Below, one piece after another: positions 9,372-18,105 of a stretch of 64,000 bases of DNA. Location: positions 930,001 through 994,000 of the forward strand of contig JADJWM010000018.1 of NCBI GenBank assembly GCA_016716365.1, written 5' to 3'. This DNA comes from Chloracidobacterium sp. Lineage in GTDB: Bacteria; Acidobacteriota; Blastocatellia; Pyrinomonadales; Pyrinomonadaceae. The position numbers were made by a program, and so were the translations under genes. A model generated the notes under the pieces. That model did no database searches, had not been told where the DNA came from, and was given only the letters and a program-made list of their open reading frames with translations. The first letter of the stretch is position 1; each line of letters starts with the position of its first letter.

Positions 9372-10793
9372 ATGCGTGTAGCAGTTATTTCCGCGGAAGC
9401 GGTCCCATACTCAAAAACAGGCGGCCTCGGCGACGTTGCGGGCGCCCTGCCAAAGGCGTTGAAGAAGGTCGGTGTCGATTCGGTGCTCGTAACTCCGTGC
9501 TACTGGCAAACAAAGGGCGAGCACCTTTGGGAAACGGCGATCGATGACCTGGATGTGCCGTGGAAAGGCGGTATTTACCCGGCAAAAGCCTTCTACAGCG
9601 AGGCAAACGGATCACCGACCTTCCTTATCGACGCACCGTCTTATTTTCATCGTGATTCGATCTACGGCTTTCGCGAGGACCACGAGCGATTCGCCTTCTT
9701 CAACCGGGCCGCTCTCACGCTGCTCAAGAGGATAGGCAAGGCTCCCGACATCGTCCATCTGAATGACTGGCACTGCGGGTTTGCGGCGGCAGAACTCGCC
9801 GTCGTGCGGCATCACGACCCGTTCTGGCGCTCGACGCGGACGGTATTTTCGATCCACAACATGGCCTATCAGGGTGTGTTCGGGACCGAGGACCTTTGGA
9901 AATTCGGCTTCGGCGGAGAGTTCGAGCGAAACGCGTTCCTCTCGAATGGCGCAGCTTCGGCGATGAAGGCCGGTCTTTCGCTTTCGGACACGCTGTCGAC
10001 CGTCTCAAAGCGGTATGCTGCCGAGATCCAACAGCCTGAGAACGGTTACGGTCTAGACTGGCTCGTCCGCCGACGCGCGCACCGGCTGGTCGGGATCACG
10101 AACGGCGTCGATTACGAGGTCTGGGATCCAAAGACGGACCCGGAGATACCGGCCCACTACGACATCGACGATCTTTCAGGCAAGGCCGAATGCAAGCGGC
10201 GGCTACTAGAGCAATTTTCGCTGCCGGTCCGGCTGGACCGTCCCATCTTCGCAAGCGTGACCCGTCTTACGGCCCAAAAGGGGATCGACCTGATGATGCA
10301 GGCCGCCGGCGAGATCGTCGGTTCAGGTGCTTACATTATCTCGCTCGGGTCCGGCGAAAAGTCTTACGAGGATTTCTGGCAGAGGCTTCGTGACCACGCG
10401 CCGTCTCAGGTTGGCGTTTACCGCGGTTACAATGAAAGCCTGGCGCATCAGATCGAGGCCGGGGCCGACATCTTCATGATGCCGTCGAAGTTTGAGCCCT
10501 GCGGCCTCAACCAGATGTACAGCCTTCGCTACGGAACGGTGCCGATCGTCCGCGCCGTCGGCGGGCTGGACGACACCGTACAGAATTTCGACTCGGTCAA
10601 CGGAACCGGAAACGGCTTCAAGTTCGGGCCCTACCGTGCGGACCGTTTTGTCGATCGTATCTTCGAGGCCCTCTTTGCTTACGCCGATGCTGACGTGTGG
10701 CGAAAGATCCAGCGAAACGGGATGTCTGAGGACAATTCGTGGGAAAATGCGGCGCGAAAATACGTAGAGTTGTACCGATGGACGCTGGATTGA
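9372..10793 (+). CDS. glgA: glycogen (starch) synthase GlgA, GT5 family
   Basis: The 473-residue product extends alpha-1,4-glucan chains from an activated glucose donor, normally ADP-glucose. It starts with MRVAVISAEAVPYSKTGGLGDVAGALP, which contains the KTGGL nucleotide-sugar loop (residues 15-19) diagnostic of glycogen synthase. VHLNDWHCG and VFSIHNMAYQG follow in the N-terminal Rossmann lobe. The C-terminal lobe has MMPSKFEPCGLNQMYSLRYG with the conserved glutamate, then VPIVRAVGGLDDTV. Length is normal. The next gene overlaps its 3' end by 16 bases. The partner glycogen phosphorylase is at 35-37.5 kb; no branching enzyme or ADP-glucose pyrophosphorylase is in the window. Confidence 0.96.
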   Translation: MRVAVISAEAVPYSKTGGLGDVAGALPKALKKVGVDSVLVTPCYWQTKGEHLWETAIDDLDVPWKGGIYPAKAFYSEANGSPTFLIDAPSYFHRDSIYGFREDHERFAFFNRAALTLLKRIGKAPDIVHLNDWHCGFAAAELAVVRHHDPFWRSTRTVFSIHNMAYQGVFGTEDLWKFGFGGEFERNAFLSNGAASAMKAGLSLSDTLSTVSKRYAAEIQQPENGYGLDWLVRRRAHRLVGITNGVDYEVWDPKTDPEIPAHYDIDDLSGKAECKRRLLEQFSLPVRLDRPIFASVTRLTAQKGIDLMMQAAGEIVGSGAYIISLGSGEKSYEDFWQRLRDHAPSQVGVYRGYNESLAHQIEAGADIFMMPSKFEPCGLNQMYSLRYGTVPIVRAVGGLDDTVQNFDSVNGTGNGFKFGPYRADRFVDRIFEALFAYADADVWRKIQRNGMSEDNSWENAARKYVELYRWTLD

Positions 10794-11350
10794 AGGCCAA
10801 ACATTTCGAACTCGACAAAGACCTCGTATTACGCAACCTTGTCATCGGCGATGAACCCGATCTCTACGCGGCGGTCATCGCAAATTTCGACCACCTGAGG
10901 ACATTCCTTCATTGGGTGGTGCCGACCTTTTCGCGGACGGACACACGCGATTTCATCCTGCGATCGAAACGATCGCTTGCCGAAGGTACCGGCCAGAACT
11001 GGGGAGTTTTCGCCGACGGGAAGTTCGCCGGAATGATCGGTTTCGTACGCTTTGACCGACCCTCGCGAAACGCTGAGATCGGCTACTGGATCTCAAAGGA
11101 GCATGAAGGCCGCGGGCTGATTACACGTTCGTGCCGCAGGCTGATAGACTATGCCTTCGGCGAACTCGAACTGAATCGGATCGAGATCCACTGCGCGGCC
11201 GAGAATGTCCGGAGCCGGGCTGTGCCCGAACGCCTCGGGTTCACGCTCGAGGGCATGCTTCGCCGATCGCAATGGCGGCACGACCGCTTTTATGATATGG
11301 CCATTTACGGGCTGCTTGCCGGCGAATGGCCGTCATCGTCTAAATTATGA
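10778..11350 (+). CDS. GNAT acetyltransferase, RimL/YdaF-like
   Basis: The predicted 190-residue protein resembles RimJ/RimL-type N-acetyltransferases that modify ribosomal proteins or small molecules using acetyl-CoA. Characteristic parts are LRNLVIGDEPDLYAAV at the front, EIGYWISKEHEGRGLITRSCRRL (the acetyl-CoA loop) and IEIHCAAENVRSRAVPERLGFTLEG. The ATG at 10778 begins the conserved part. An upstream in-frame ATG at 10739 would bury a further 13 residues in glgA and is less likely. The gene overlaps glgA by 16 bases, and its TGA overlaps the purA ATG (ATGA), suggesting translational coupling. Substrate unknown. Confidence 0.85.
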   Translation: MDAGLKAKHFELDKDLVLRNLVIGDEPDLYAAVIANFDHLRTFLHWVVPTFSRTDTRDFILRSKRSLAEGTGQNWGVFADGKFAGMIGFVRFDRPSRNAEIGYWISKEHEGRGLITRSCRRLIDYAFGELELNRIEIHCAAENVRSRAVPERLGFTLEGMLRRSQWRHDRFYDMAIYGLLAGEWPSSSKL

Positions 11351-12660
11351 TCATCGTTATAATCGGAGCCCAATGGGGCGATGAGGGGAAGGGAAAGGTC
11401 GTCGACCTTTTGGCCGACAGGTTCGACATCGTTGCTCGATATCAGGGCGGCCACAATGCCGGACACAGCGTTTACGTCGGCGAAAGGTCGTTCGTTCTCA
11501 GGCTTCTTCCGTCGGGCATTATTCATCCGGATAAGGTCTGCGTGCTAGGGAATGGGATGGTGATCGACCCGAAGGCGTTTTTCGAGGAAGTCGACCAGAT
11601 AACCGAACAGGGCGTAGTCGTGTCGCCTGATCGATTAAAAGTTTCCACCCGGGCCCATCTAATAATGCCCTATCACCGGGCCCTCGATCACACATCCGAG
11701 GAACGCCTAGGCAACGAGAAGATCGGCACAACGCTTAGAGGCATCGGGCCGGCCTACGAAGACAAGGCCGGCCGCCGCGGCATTCGCGTTTCGGACGCAC
11801 TCTCGCCGGACCTTCTGAAACTCCGCGTCGAACGAAATCTGGAAGAAGCGAACCGGATCATCGTGCTTTACGGGAATCCGCCGCTCCGGGCCGATGAGAT
11901 AATCGAAGAGATCTCACCCTTGATCGAGCGTCTTCGTCCGTTCGTCGCCGAAACGTCGCATTTTCTGGCCGGTGCGCGAAAAGAAAAGAGGCGGATCCTG
12001 CTCGAAGGGGCACAGGCGACGCTGCTCGATGTGGACCACGGCACATATCCTTACGTGACTTCGTCGAACCCGACCGCGGGCGGAGCTTCGGTCGGCGCCG
12101 GGATCCCGCCGCATCATATTACGGGCGTGCTCGGCATCGTGCGAACTTACGCAACCCGCGTGGGCGAGGGGCCGTTTCCGACCGAGATGCTCGACGCCGA
12201 AGAGCCTATCGCCCATCTGATCCGCGAACGCGGAAATGAGTACGGCTCGGTCACCAAGCGTCCGCGCCGCTGCGGATGGTTCGACGCGGTCGCCACGCGT
12301 TACGCCGCCGAGCTGAACGGGTTCGATTCGATCGCCCTAACGAAACTTGACGTATTGGATGAACTCTATGAGGTCAAAGTTTGCACCGGTTATGAGTTAG
12401 ACGGGCGGGTTTCGGACACGTTTCCGGCCGTTTCGCAGGACCTCCGGCAGCTTCGGCCGGTCTATCGGACGCTTCCCGGGTGGAAGAGCTCGACGCTCGG
12501 CACGACCCGATTTGATGAACTTCCTCCCAACGCCCGCGCGTACGTGGAGTTCCTATCCGATACGGTCGGTGTTGAGATCGGCCTGATCTCGACCGGGCCG
12601 GAACGCGACCAGACGATAATAATGGAAGGCTCCACAATGGAGGGCTGGTTCGCCGGCTGA
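11347..12660 (+). CDS. purA: adenylosuccinate synthase
   Basis: This enzyme condenses IMP and aspartate using GTP to form adenylosuccinate, the first committed step to AMP. The 437-residue protein has the N-terminal GAQWGDEGKGKVVDLLA loop, with catalytic Asp and Lys in GDEGKGK at residues 11-17. It also has QGGHNAGHSVYV, the IMP-binding segment GTTLRGIGPAYEDKAGRRGIR, LLEGAQATLLDVDHGTYPYVTSSNPTAGG and the C-terminal SFxxLP-type region DELPPNARAYVEF. Length matches the family. Its start overlaps the stop of the upstream acetyltransferase. Confidence 0.97.
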   Translation: MIIVIIGAQWGDEGKGKVVDLLADRFDIVARYQGGHNAGHSVYVGERSFVLRLLPSGIIHPDKVCVLGNGMVIDPKAFFEEVDQITEQGVVVSPDRLKVSTRAHLIMPYHRALDHTSEERLGNEKIGTTLRGIGPAYEDKAGRRGIRVSDALSPDLLKLRVERNLEEANRIIVLYGNPPLRADEIIEEISPLIERLRPFVAETSHFLAGARKEKRRILLEGAQATLLDVDHGTYPYVTSSNPTAGGASVGAGIPPHHITGVLGIVRTYATRVGEGPFPTEMLDAEEPIAHLIRERGNEYGSVTKRPRRCGWFDAVATRYAAELNGFDSIALTKLDVLDELYEVKVCTGYELDGRVSDTFPAVSQDLRQLRPVYRTLPGWKSSTLGTTRFDELPPNARAYVEFLSDTVGVEIGLISTGPERDQTIIMEGSTMEGWFAG

Positions 12661-12671
12661 TCCCGCGGACT

Positions 12672-13148
12672 ATGGGTGAGTTGCAGATCGTCACGTACGA
12701 CCCGGTCTTTGCAGGCGATTTCGCCCGGCTCAATTATGCCTGGATCGCCCTTTTCTTTGAGATCGAACCGCATGATCGAGAGCTTCTTGACGATCCGGGC
12801 GCATTAATAATAGCTCCCGGCGGCCAGATCTTCTTTGCGGTCGAGGACGGGAAGGCCCTCGGCACCGTCGCGCTGATCGACGATGGCGACATGTTCGAAC
12901 TTGCCAAGATGGCGGTCGCTCCCGAGGCCCAGGGGCGCCGGATCGGGTCCCTCCTGATGGAAGCCTGTATTTCCTACGCAAAAGAGGCCGGGAAGGCCGC
13001 TATCTACCTTGATTCCAACACTAAACTCGACGCGGCGATCCATTTATATCGGAAATTCGGCTTCAAAGAGGCCGAACTCGAGCATGCGTCGCCCTACGCC
13101 CGGGTCAATATAAGGATGCGGCTTGCCTTAACGCCCTTTAATCATTAG
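12672..13148 (+). CDS. GNAT family N-acetyltransferase
   Basis: The 158-residue protein is a single GNAT domain. The central strand FELAKMAVAPEAQGRRIGSLLMEA contains the Q/RxxGxG/A pyrophosphate-binding loop of acetyl-CoA. AIYLDSNTKLDAAIHLYRKFGFKE is the conserved beta4-alpha4 region with the LYRKFGF signature. It starts 11 bases after the purA stop and is probably cotranscribed. MarR-fused and stand-alone relatives acetylate small amines or peptides, but no substrate can be assigned from this sequence. Confidence 0.85.
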   Translation: MGELQIVTYDPVFAGDFARLNYAWIALFFEIEPHDRELLDDPGALIIAPGGQIFFAVEDGKALGTVALIDDGDMFELAKMAVAPEAQGRRIGSLLMEACISYAKEAGKAAIYLDSNTKLDAAIHLYRKFGFKEAELEHASPYARVNIRMRLALTPFNH

Positions 13149-13184
13149 AATCAAAGGTTCTGTCGGGTATCCGGCGGATACAGT

Positions 13185-13260
13185 GGTCCGATAGCTCAGT
13201 CGGTAGAGCAAATGGCTTTTAACCATTGGGTCGAAGGTTCGAGTCCTTCTCGGATCACCA
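13185..13260 (+). tRNA. tRNA-Lys (anticodon TTT)
   Basis: The 76-base cloverleaf has acceptor stem GGTCCGA/TCGGATC with one G-U pair. The D arm is GCTCAGTCGGTAGAGC and the anticodon stem AATGG/CCATT encloses loop CTTTTAA (anticodon TTT, lysine). The T arm is AAGG-TTCGAGT-CCTT, and CCA is encoded. Confidence 0.96.
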
Positions 13261-13274
13261 TTTTCGAATCACTC

Positions 13275-13308
13275 AAGGACATCCTTTGAAGGGGATGTCC
13301 TTTTTTTT
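13275..13308 (+). terminator. intrinsic terminator after tRNA-Lys
   Basis: A 10-base-pair stem (AAGGACATCC at 13275-13284 with GGATGTCCTT at 13293-13302) has an 8-base loop and is followed by a run of T. Confidence 0.9.
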
Positions 13309-13631
13309 GACTTTGACCCGGACCCTGCGTTTTGGCGCTGGAAAAAAAACTCGAATGATGTTATAAAGTTGGCGACGAGAGTTATTTAGAGGCAGGGACA
13401 GTAATTTGCGTTATGTATTCTAGCATACAGACGCCTTTGCCGTTATGTCCTAAACTTCTCGCAAAATTGCCAGACCTGAAAACGTAGTTTGTTTTCAACG
13501 CGGACGTTCCCGATGATGCTAAGGTGTGTGATCGGTGCGTCATTTGGGAACTTTAGCGGATAGTAATAGCTTAACCGTTTATGAACCCACTCAATTCACA
13601 AGGACTCGAAAAAACAATGGAGGATTCGAAG
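13309..13631 (+). other. leader region of the first giant repeat-protein gene
   Basis: No separate gene is seen in these 323 bases. They are AT-richer than the flanks and should hold the promoter of the next gene, but no convincing -35/-10 pair was found. A short inverted repeat, TGTAT at 13414-13418 and ATACA at 13425-13429 around 6 bases, might be an operator. A strong Shine-Dalgarno GGAGG lies at 13619-13623. This leader is unrelated to that of the second copy; sequence similarity starts only at about 13618. Confidence 0.5.
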
Positions 13632-16600
13632 ATGGACGAGATCACGACAAATGTCCCCAAGACATTTAGAGATCGCGTGAGCACATTCAGGTACCTGATC
13701 GTGCTTACGGCCCTGGCGGCGGTAGCCGTTGCGGGTTATACGTTCCTGCCTGAAGCCCAGGTGGCTGCCCAGGTAGAAGACACGAAATCCGGTGTAGTCC
13801 AGGAAGGCCCTGAAGTGGCGACCCAGCCGATGATCGATTTTGCGATCGGAGCGTTGAAGTCGGCCTCGGGGTATGGAGTATATGCCGAGAGAGGAATCGT
13901 CGAGATCGGCGATGTAGAGATCAAAGGTGCCAAGGGCGACGCGATGCGGTCGGCCGAGGGCCGGAAAGCGACGAAGGAGTTGTCGAACGCGATCGATGCG
14001 ATGAGACAGCTGCCGTGCGTCGAGGTAAAGAGCGGAGACCTGACGGGGAAGAGCTTTGGCCCCGGAGTGTACTGCCTGAGCTCGGCTGAGCTGGCAGGCG
14101 AGATGGTCGTCGCGGGCAACGGGGATGCAGCGGGAACGTTCATCTTCCGTGTCGCGGGAACGCTCAAAGTAAAAGACGGATCGAGCATCGAGCTTGACAA
14201 CGGAGCACAGGCAGGAAACGTGTTCTTTGTTGCCGAGGATGCAGAGATCGGCGGCGATGTGATGTTCCGAGCCAGCGTTCTTGCAGCTAACGACGTAAAG
14301 GTCGGCAGCGGCTCGACGGTGACGGACAAAGTATTTGCCCTTGGAAAGGCCGAGCTTGAGAACAGCACGGTGCAGAGCGGCGGCAGAGGCTGGATACAGA
14401 TCTGTAAACGGCAGCAGCTTCCTGTTTCGGCAGCGAACGACCTTTCGAACTGGATATTCCACTTTGTTGTGACCGGTGTGGACGCGAACCAGCCGGGATC
14501 GGCAGAGAACCCGATGAGGGTACCTGTGGGATCGTGCTCGACGCCGTTTTCGGTGAAGGCCGGCCCGCAGACAGTTACGGAGTTGAATTCGGGAACGCTT
14601 ATCACCCCCTCGACGGGAACGTTCACGGGCAACTTCGAACTTTACAACGTGATCCAGGTGAACCCGCAGCCGCCGTCACAGCCGGGGCAGTCGGCACTTG
14701 GATTGGTGAACCTTGCGACCCGCGTGGCGAACGTGAACATCGTGGAAGGCACTGTGAACGGCGTTTTGACGCTTGAGTTCTACAACCGCCGGACGATCAC
14801 GGGCTTCATCGAGATCTGCAAGCGTGCAGCCATCTGGGCACCGGTAACACCGCCCCAGGGTGGACAGAACGTTGAAGGCGGCATCCCGCTTCCGGGACAG
14901 GGCCTTTCGTTCTACAATCCGGCCGGAGCGAACCCGCTTTCGGGCGGCGACCCCGATGTGACGGGATTCTTCCAGTACACGATCGAGGACGTATATTCGG
15001 TCAACCAGCTGAACCCGAACCAGAAGACGCTCCAGATCTTCACGATCCCGGTCGGACAATGTACCGGCCCGATCGCGGTGACCAAGGGCGATCCGCCACC
15101 GCAAGGCAACCCGCGTGAATCTCTGGCATTCGTGTCTGAGCTTCCGCGTGCCGGATTCTATCTCGAGACCATCGAAGTGGTTCCGCCGGACAGGCGTAAC
15201 AGCCCCGATATCCTCGGACAGATCGTCGGCGTCAGCCCCACCGGTGCGGACGTGTTTATCCCGGCTCCGGGCGGCGGTTTTGTTGACGTTCGCGTGATCG
15301 AATCGGCGACGTCGGCAAACGAAACGCTGGTGATCTTTGCGAACCGCTCGAACCCGAGCACGTTCAAGGTCTGTAAGATCGCCGGACCTGGCATCCCCAT
15401 CAATACGCTCTTTACCTTTACGGTAATTGGCTGGGGACCGACGGCTCCGGCACATCCGCAGATCGCTCCTTACGGCATCGTCTCGCGTACGTTCGACGTG
15501 CGTGCGGGCGACCCGGCACAGGGCGGAACCTGCGAACTGGTACCCGGCTTTGGTGCCAACCCGCCGGGATGGGCCCCGTTCCAGACGTTCGTTAACGGAA
15601 CGCCGGTTTACACGTATGAACACGGTATCTCGGTGAACAACACGATACCGCAGAATCCTGGACAGCTTCGTGTCTCGCAGATCCGCCAGTTCGGATCGGC
15701 GTTCACGAACACGACGATCGCGGGCTTCAACCCGAACCCGTGGCTCGTTCCGGCGGCTGATTCGGTCGAGTCGTTCGAAACGGCCGGGCCGATCGCTCTC
15801 GGTAACGATACAACGGTAGGCGTACCGGTCGCGGTTCCGGATGCCGGACTCATCTCGGATGTCGATGTAGGCGTTCGCGTGACCCATGCCTTTGCGGTTG
15901 AAGACGTCTCGATGGCAGTCGTCAACCCGGCAGGCCTGGGCACCCCGCTGTACGTTGCGCCCGGGACCGGCGGCGTTGACGGACCTGACTTTGGTACTGG
16001 AGCAGGCTGCGGAGGCAACCTGACACGGTTCAGCGACGAGGCAGGAGCTCCGATACCACCGGGTGGTGCCGGATCACCGTTTGCCGGGACATTCCAGCCG
16101 GTAGGAAACCTTGGTATCTACGACGGCCGAGGTATGAACGGAGTCTGGGGCGTAATCTTTAGAGATGTCGAACCAGATCCGGGCGGCACGATCAACTGTG
16201 CACGGCTTGATATCACGAACTCCGCATACGTCGGACGTGCAGCGGTGTTTGCCCGCACACGCGAGGTGGTTGTTGAGTTCACCAACTTCCGGTTCAGGCC
16301 GACCGTACTTAAGGTCTGTAAGATCGGAAACGGTGCTGCTCAGGGCCAGGACTACAACTTCACGGTTGCTTTGGTCAGCCCGGTCATCGGCGGTGCCAAC
16401 CCGGGTAACATGTTCCCGCCGTTCTCAACGAACGTAACGGTAACAGCAGGACCGGCCGGTACCCAGGAAGGTAACTGTACCTTCGTGAACGGATCCGGAT
16501 TGCTCGGCGGTGCCTTTAACCAGGGATCGACCGTAACGATCACGGAAGCTGCCGGTAACCTTGTATCGATCCACTGTCCGTCATGCGGACCGGGCGGATT

Positions 16601-17528
16601 GGCTGTCGACCTCCCGCTGAGGAGAGCGACGCTGAGCGGCCCGAACGGATTGGTTGCGGGTGTCAACGCAGTTGTCTTCACGAACAACCCGGATGCTCCG
16701 CCGGTAGGCGAGCGGCCTGCGAGATTCGACTTCGACGGCGACAAGAAGGCCGACGCAGCCGTATACAAGCAGACGACGGGTGACTGGTCGTGGAGATCGA
16801 GTGCCGATAACAACTCACTGAAGACGCGTAACTTCGGTGTTGCAGGTGACAAGCTTGTCGCAGCCGACTATGACGGCGACGGCATCACCGACTACGCCGT
16901 GTACCGTCCGTCGAACGGGCGCTGGTACTTCCAGGGCTCGACGGGTATCTTCGAATACCATCAGTGGGGCGAAGCCACGGATATTCCTCTGACGGGTGAT
17001 TACAATGGAGACGGCCGAGCCGACTTCATCATCTTCCGTCCGTCGAATGGAACGTGGTATGTGAAGACGACGAACGATCAGTTCGCTATCTTCCAGTTCG
17101 GCATCCCGACCGACGATCCGCTGACCGGCGACTTTGACGGTGACAACCGGACCGACGTTGGTGTGTTCAGGAACGGAACGTGGTACACGCTCGAATCGAC
17201 GCGTGGCTTCCGCGTGACGCAGTTTGGACAGACCGGCGACATTCCGACACCGGCAGACTACGACGGCGACGGCAAGGCCGACATCTCGGTCTACCGTAAC
17301 GGAACGTGGTTCATGCTGAGCGAGACGGCCTACACGGTCAAGCAGCACGGAACGTCTACGGACGTACCGGTACCTGCTGACTACGACGGCGACGGCAAGG
17401 CAGACCTTGCAGTGTTCCGTGCGGCCGAAGGCAAGTGGCTGATCAAGAAGTCGAGCCTTGGTGAGAGTGCGACAGACGACGAACTCTCGCTCGGATCGGC
17501 TGACGATTCGGCAGTCCAGGCTCAGTAG
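13632..17528 (+). CDS. giant secreted ice-binding-like / FG-GAP repeat protein, copy 1
   Basis: The 1298-residue product has about 18 polar residues, then a hydrophobic signal or anchor segment (residues 22-40). A DUF3494 ice-binding-like domain spans about 60-250 (SFGPGVYCLSSAELAGEM, GTFIFRVAGTLKVKDGSS, NVFFVAEDAEIGGD). Four cysteine-containing repeats begin near 253 (GWIQICKR), 391 (GFIEICKR), 575 (STFKVCKI) and 890 (TVLKVCKI), each with a second cysteine in VGSC, VGQC, GGTC or EGNC. A P-domain-like jelly roll lies at about 710-865. FG-GAP/VCBS repeats fill 1030-1290 (DYDGDGKAD motifs). The start at 13632 is chosen for GGAGG eight bases upstream and because similarity to copy 2 begins there. 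Probably a surface adhesin or matrix protein; ice binding itself is unproven. Confidence 0.85.
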   Translation: MDEITTNVPKTFRDRVSTFRYLIVLTALAAVAVAGYTFLPEAQVAAQVEDTKSGVVQEGPEVATQPMIDFAIGALKSASGYGVYAERGIVEIGDVEIKGAKGDAMRSAEGRKATKELSNAIDAMRQLPCVEVKSGDLTGKSFGPGVYCLSSAELAGEMVVAGNGDAAGTFIFRVAGTLKVKDGSSIELDNGAQAGNVFFVAEDAEIGGDVMFRASVLAANDVKVGSGSTVTDKVFALGKAELENSTVQSGGRGWIQICKRQQLPVSAANDLSNWIFHFVVTGVDANQPGSAENPMRVPVGSCSTPFSVKAGPQTVTELNSGTLITPSTGTFTGNFELYNVIQVNPQPPSQPGQSALGLVNLATRVANVNIVEGTVNGVLTLEFYNRRTITGFIEICKRAAIWAPVTPPQGGQNVEGGIPLPGQGLSFYNPAGANPLSGGDPDVTGFFQYTIEDVYSVNQLNPNQKTLQIFTIPVGQCTGPIAVTKGDPPPQGNPRESLAFVSELPRAGFYLETIEVVPPDRRNSPDILGQIVGVSPTGADVFIPAPGGGFVDVRVIESATSANETLVIFANRSNPSTFKVCKIAGPGIPINTLFTFTVIGWGPTAPAHPQIAPYGIVSRTFDVRAGDPAQGGTCELVPGFGANPPGWAPFQTFVNGTPVYTYEHGISVNNTIPQNPGQLRVSQIRQFGSAFTNTTIAGFNPNPWLVPAADSVESFETAGPIALGNDTTVGVPVAVPDAGLISDVDVGVRVTHAFAVEDVSMAVVNPAGLGTPLYVAPGTGGVDGPDFGTGAGCGGNLTRFSDEAGAPIPPGGAGSPFAGTFQPVGNLGIYDGRGMNGVWGVIFRDVEPDPGGTINCARLDITNSAYVGRAAVFARTREVVVEFTNFRFRPTVLKVCKIGNGAAQGQDYNFTVALVSPVIGGANPGNMFPPFSTNVTVTAGPAGTQEGNCTFVNGSGLLGGAFNQGSTVTITEAAGNLVSIHCPSCGPGGLAVDLPLRRATLSGPNGLVAGVNAVVFTNNPDAPPVGERPARFDFDGDKKADAAVYKQTTGDWSWRSSADNNSLKTRNFGVAGDKLVAADYDGDGITDYAVYRPSNGRWYFQGSTGIFEYHQWGEATDIPLTGDYNGDGRADFIIFRPSNGTWYVKTTNDQFAIFQFGIPTDDPLTGDFDGDNRTDVGVFRNGTWYTLESTRGFRVTQFGQTGDIPTPADYDGDGKADISVYRNGTWFMLSETAYTVKQHGTSTDVPVPADYDGDGKADLAVFRAAEGKWLIKKSSLGESATDDELSLGSADDSAVQAQ

Positions 17529-17543
17529 CCAACACAGACTCGA

Positions 17544-17630
17544 CCGGGAGGCCCTCGACATAAAGAGGGCCCTCCGGCCGAACAAACCATAGGAAAGGAA
17601 AGGCGTGAGAGATCACGCCTTTCTTTTTTT
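17544..17630 (+). terminator. double hairpin terminator after copy 1
   Basis: A 13-position GC-rich hairpin (17544-17556 with 17565-17577, one mismatch and one wobble) is followed by a perfect 10-base-pair stem, AAAGGCGTGA at 17599-17608 with TCACGCCTTT at 17613-17622. That stem runs into C and seven T. The same structure is repeated after copy 2. Confidence 0.9.
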
Positions 17631-17639
17631 GTGCCGAGA

Positions 17640-17805
17640 GAAAAGTGACGAGGGACGAGGGCGGGGGGGCAGTCGGCGGAAGGCAGAAGGCAGAAGGCAG
17701 GGGGCCGGGAAAGGATGAAGGATGAGGGATGAAAGAGGAGGGACGAGGGACGAGGGATGAGGGACGAGAGAAGAAGGCGGAAGGCATGGGGCTGGACGTG
17801 GGCGG
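17640..17805. repeat. purine-rich heptamer repeat array 1
   Basis: The + strand is almost entirely purine with a clear 7-base period. Variants include AAGGCAG (three in a row), AAGGATG/AGGGATG, and AGGGACG/AGGGATG (four in a row), which fit a consensus A-R-G-G-M-N-G. The array lies immediately after the terminator of copy 1. Open frames across it are repeat-encoded and not gene-like. Confidence 0.85.
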
Positions 17806-18105
17806 CGAGCATTCAGATTTTGCAGGAAAACCATATGCATTGGTGCTCTTTACCAAACCTGAAACAAGCTTTCTCGAATTTAATTCGCTGTTCTGTACTG
17901 CAGGATACGGAAACCGGCTCAATATTCGATTAAGATTCCTGCTAATTGCCAACCAAATGGGCGTTTCTTGTCATTCGCCTATGAACCCGGCCGCGAGATT
18001 GCCATGCAGTTTCGGGCCATTTGTATGGGAGTTGCTTCGGCTCTTGGGCCGTTGCTTTCTCCCATGGAGTGCATAAAGAATTTAAAGAGATTGGAGGATT
18101 CGAAG
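17806..18105 (+). other. unique spacer and leader of the second giant gene
   Basis: About 290 bases separate the first heptamer array from copy 2 and are not duplicated. I see no gene. A possible hairpin pairs ATGGGAG at 18025-18031 with CTCCCAT at 18059-18065, upstream of the copy 2 ribosome binding site (GGAGG at 18093-18097). Since this leader differs from the copy 1 leader, the two genes may be expressed under different conditions. Confidence 0.5.

Noticed and set aside
13414..13429. TGTAT-N6-ATACA inverted repeat as a regulator site
   Set aside because: Five-base arms are expected by chance in AT-rich DNA, and the leader of copy 2 has no equivalent.
13581..13631. Upstream extension of copy 1 starting MNPLNSQGLEKTMEDSK
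   Set aside because: It is not shared with copy 2 and the best ribosome binding site (GGAGG at 13619-13623) points to the ATG at 13632.
13599..14632. Long minus-strand open frames inside the giant repeat genes
   Set aside because: They mirror the high-GC coding strand in both copies and have no ribosome binding sites or recognisable domains.
14391..16700. Possible CRISPR or tandem DNA repeats in the giant genes
   Set aside because: The repeats are at protein level, about 140-315 residues apart, and are not short direct DNA repeats with spacers.
17968..18105. Upstream extension of copy 2 starting MSFAYEPGREIAM
   Set aside because: It has no counterpart in copy 1 and no ribosome binding site; GGAGG at 18093-18097 serves the ATG at 18106.
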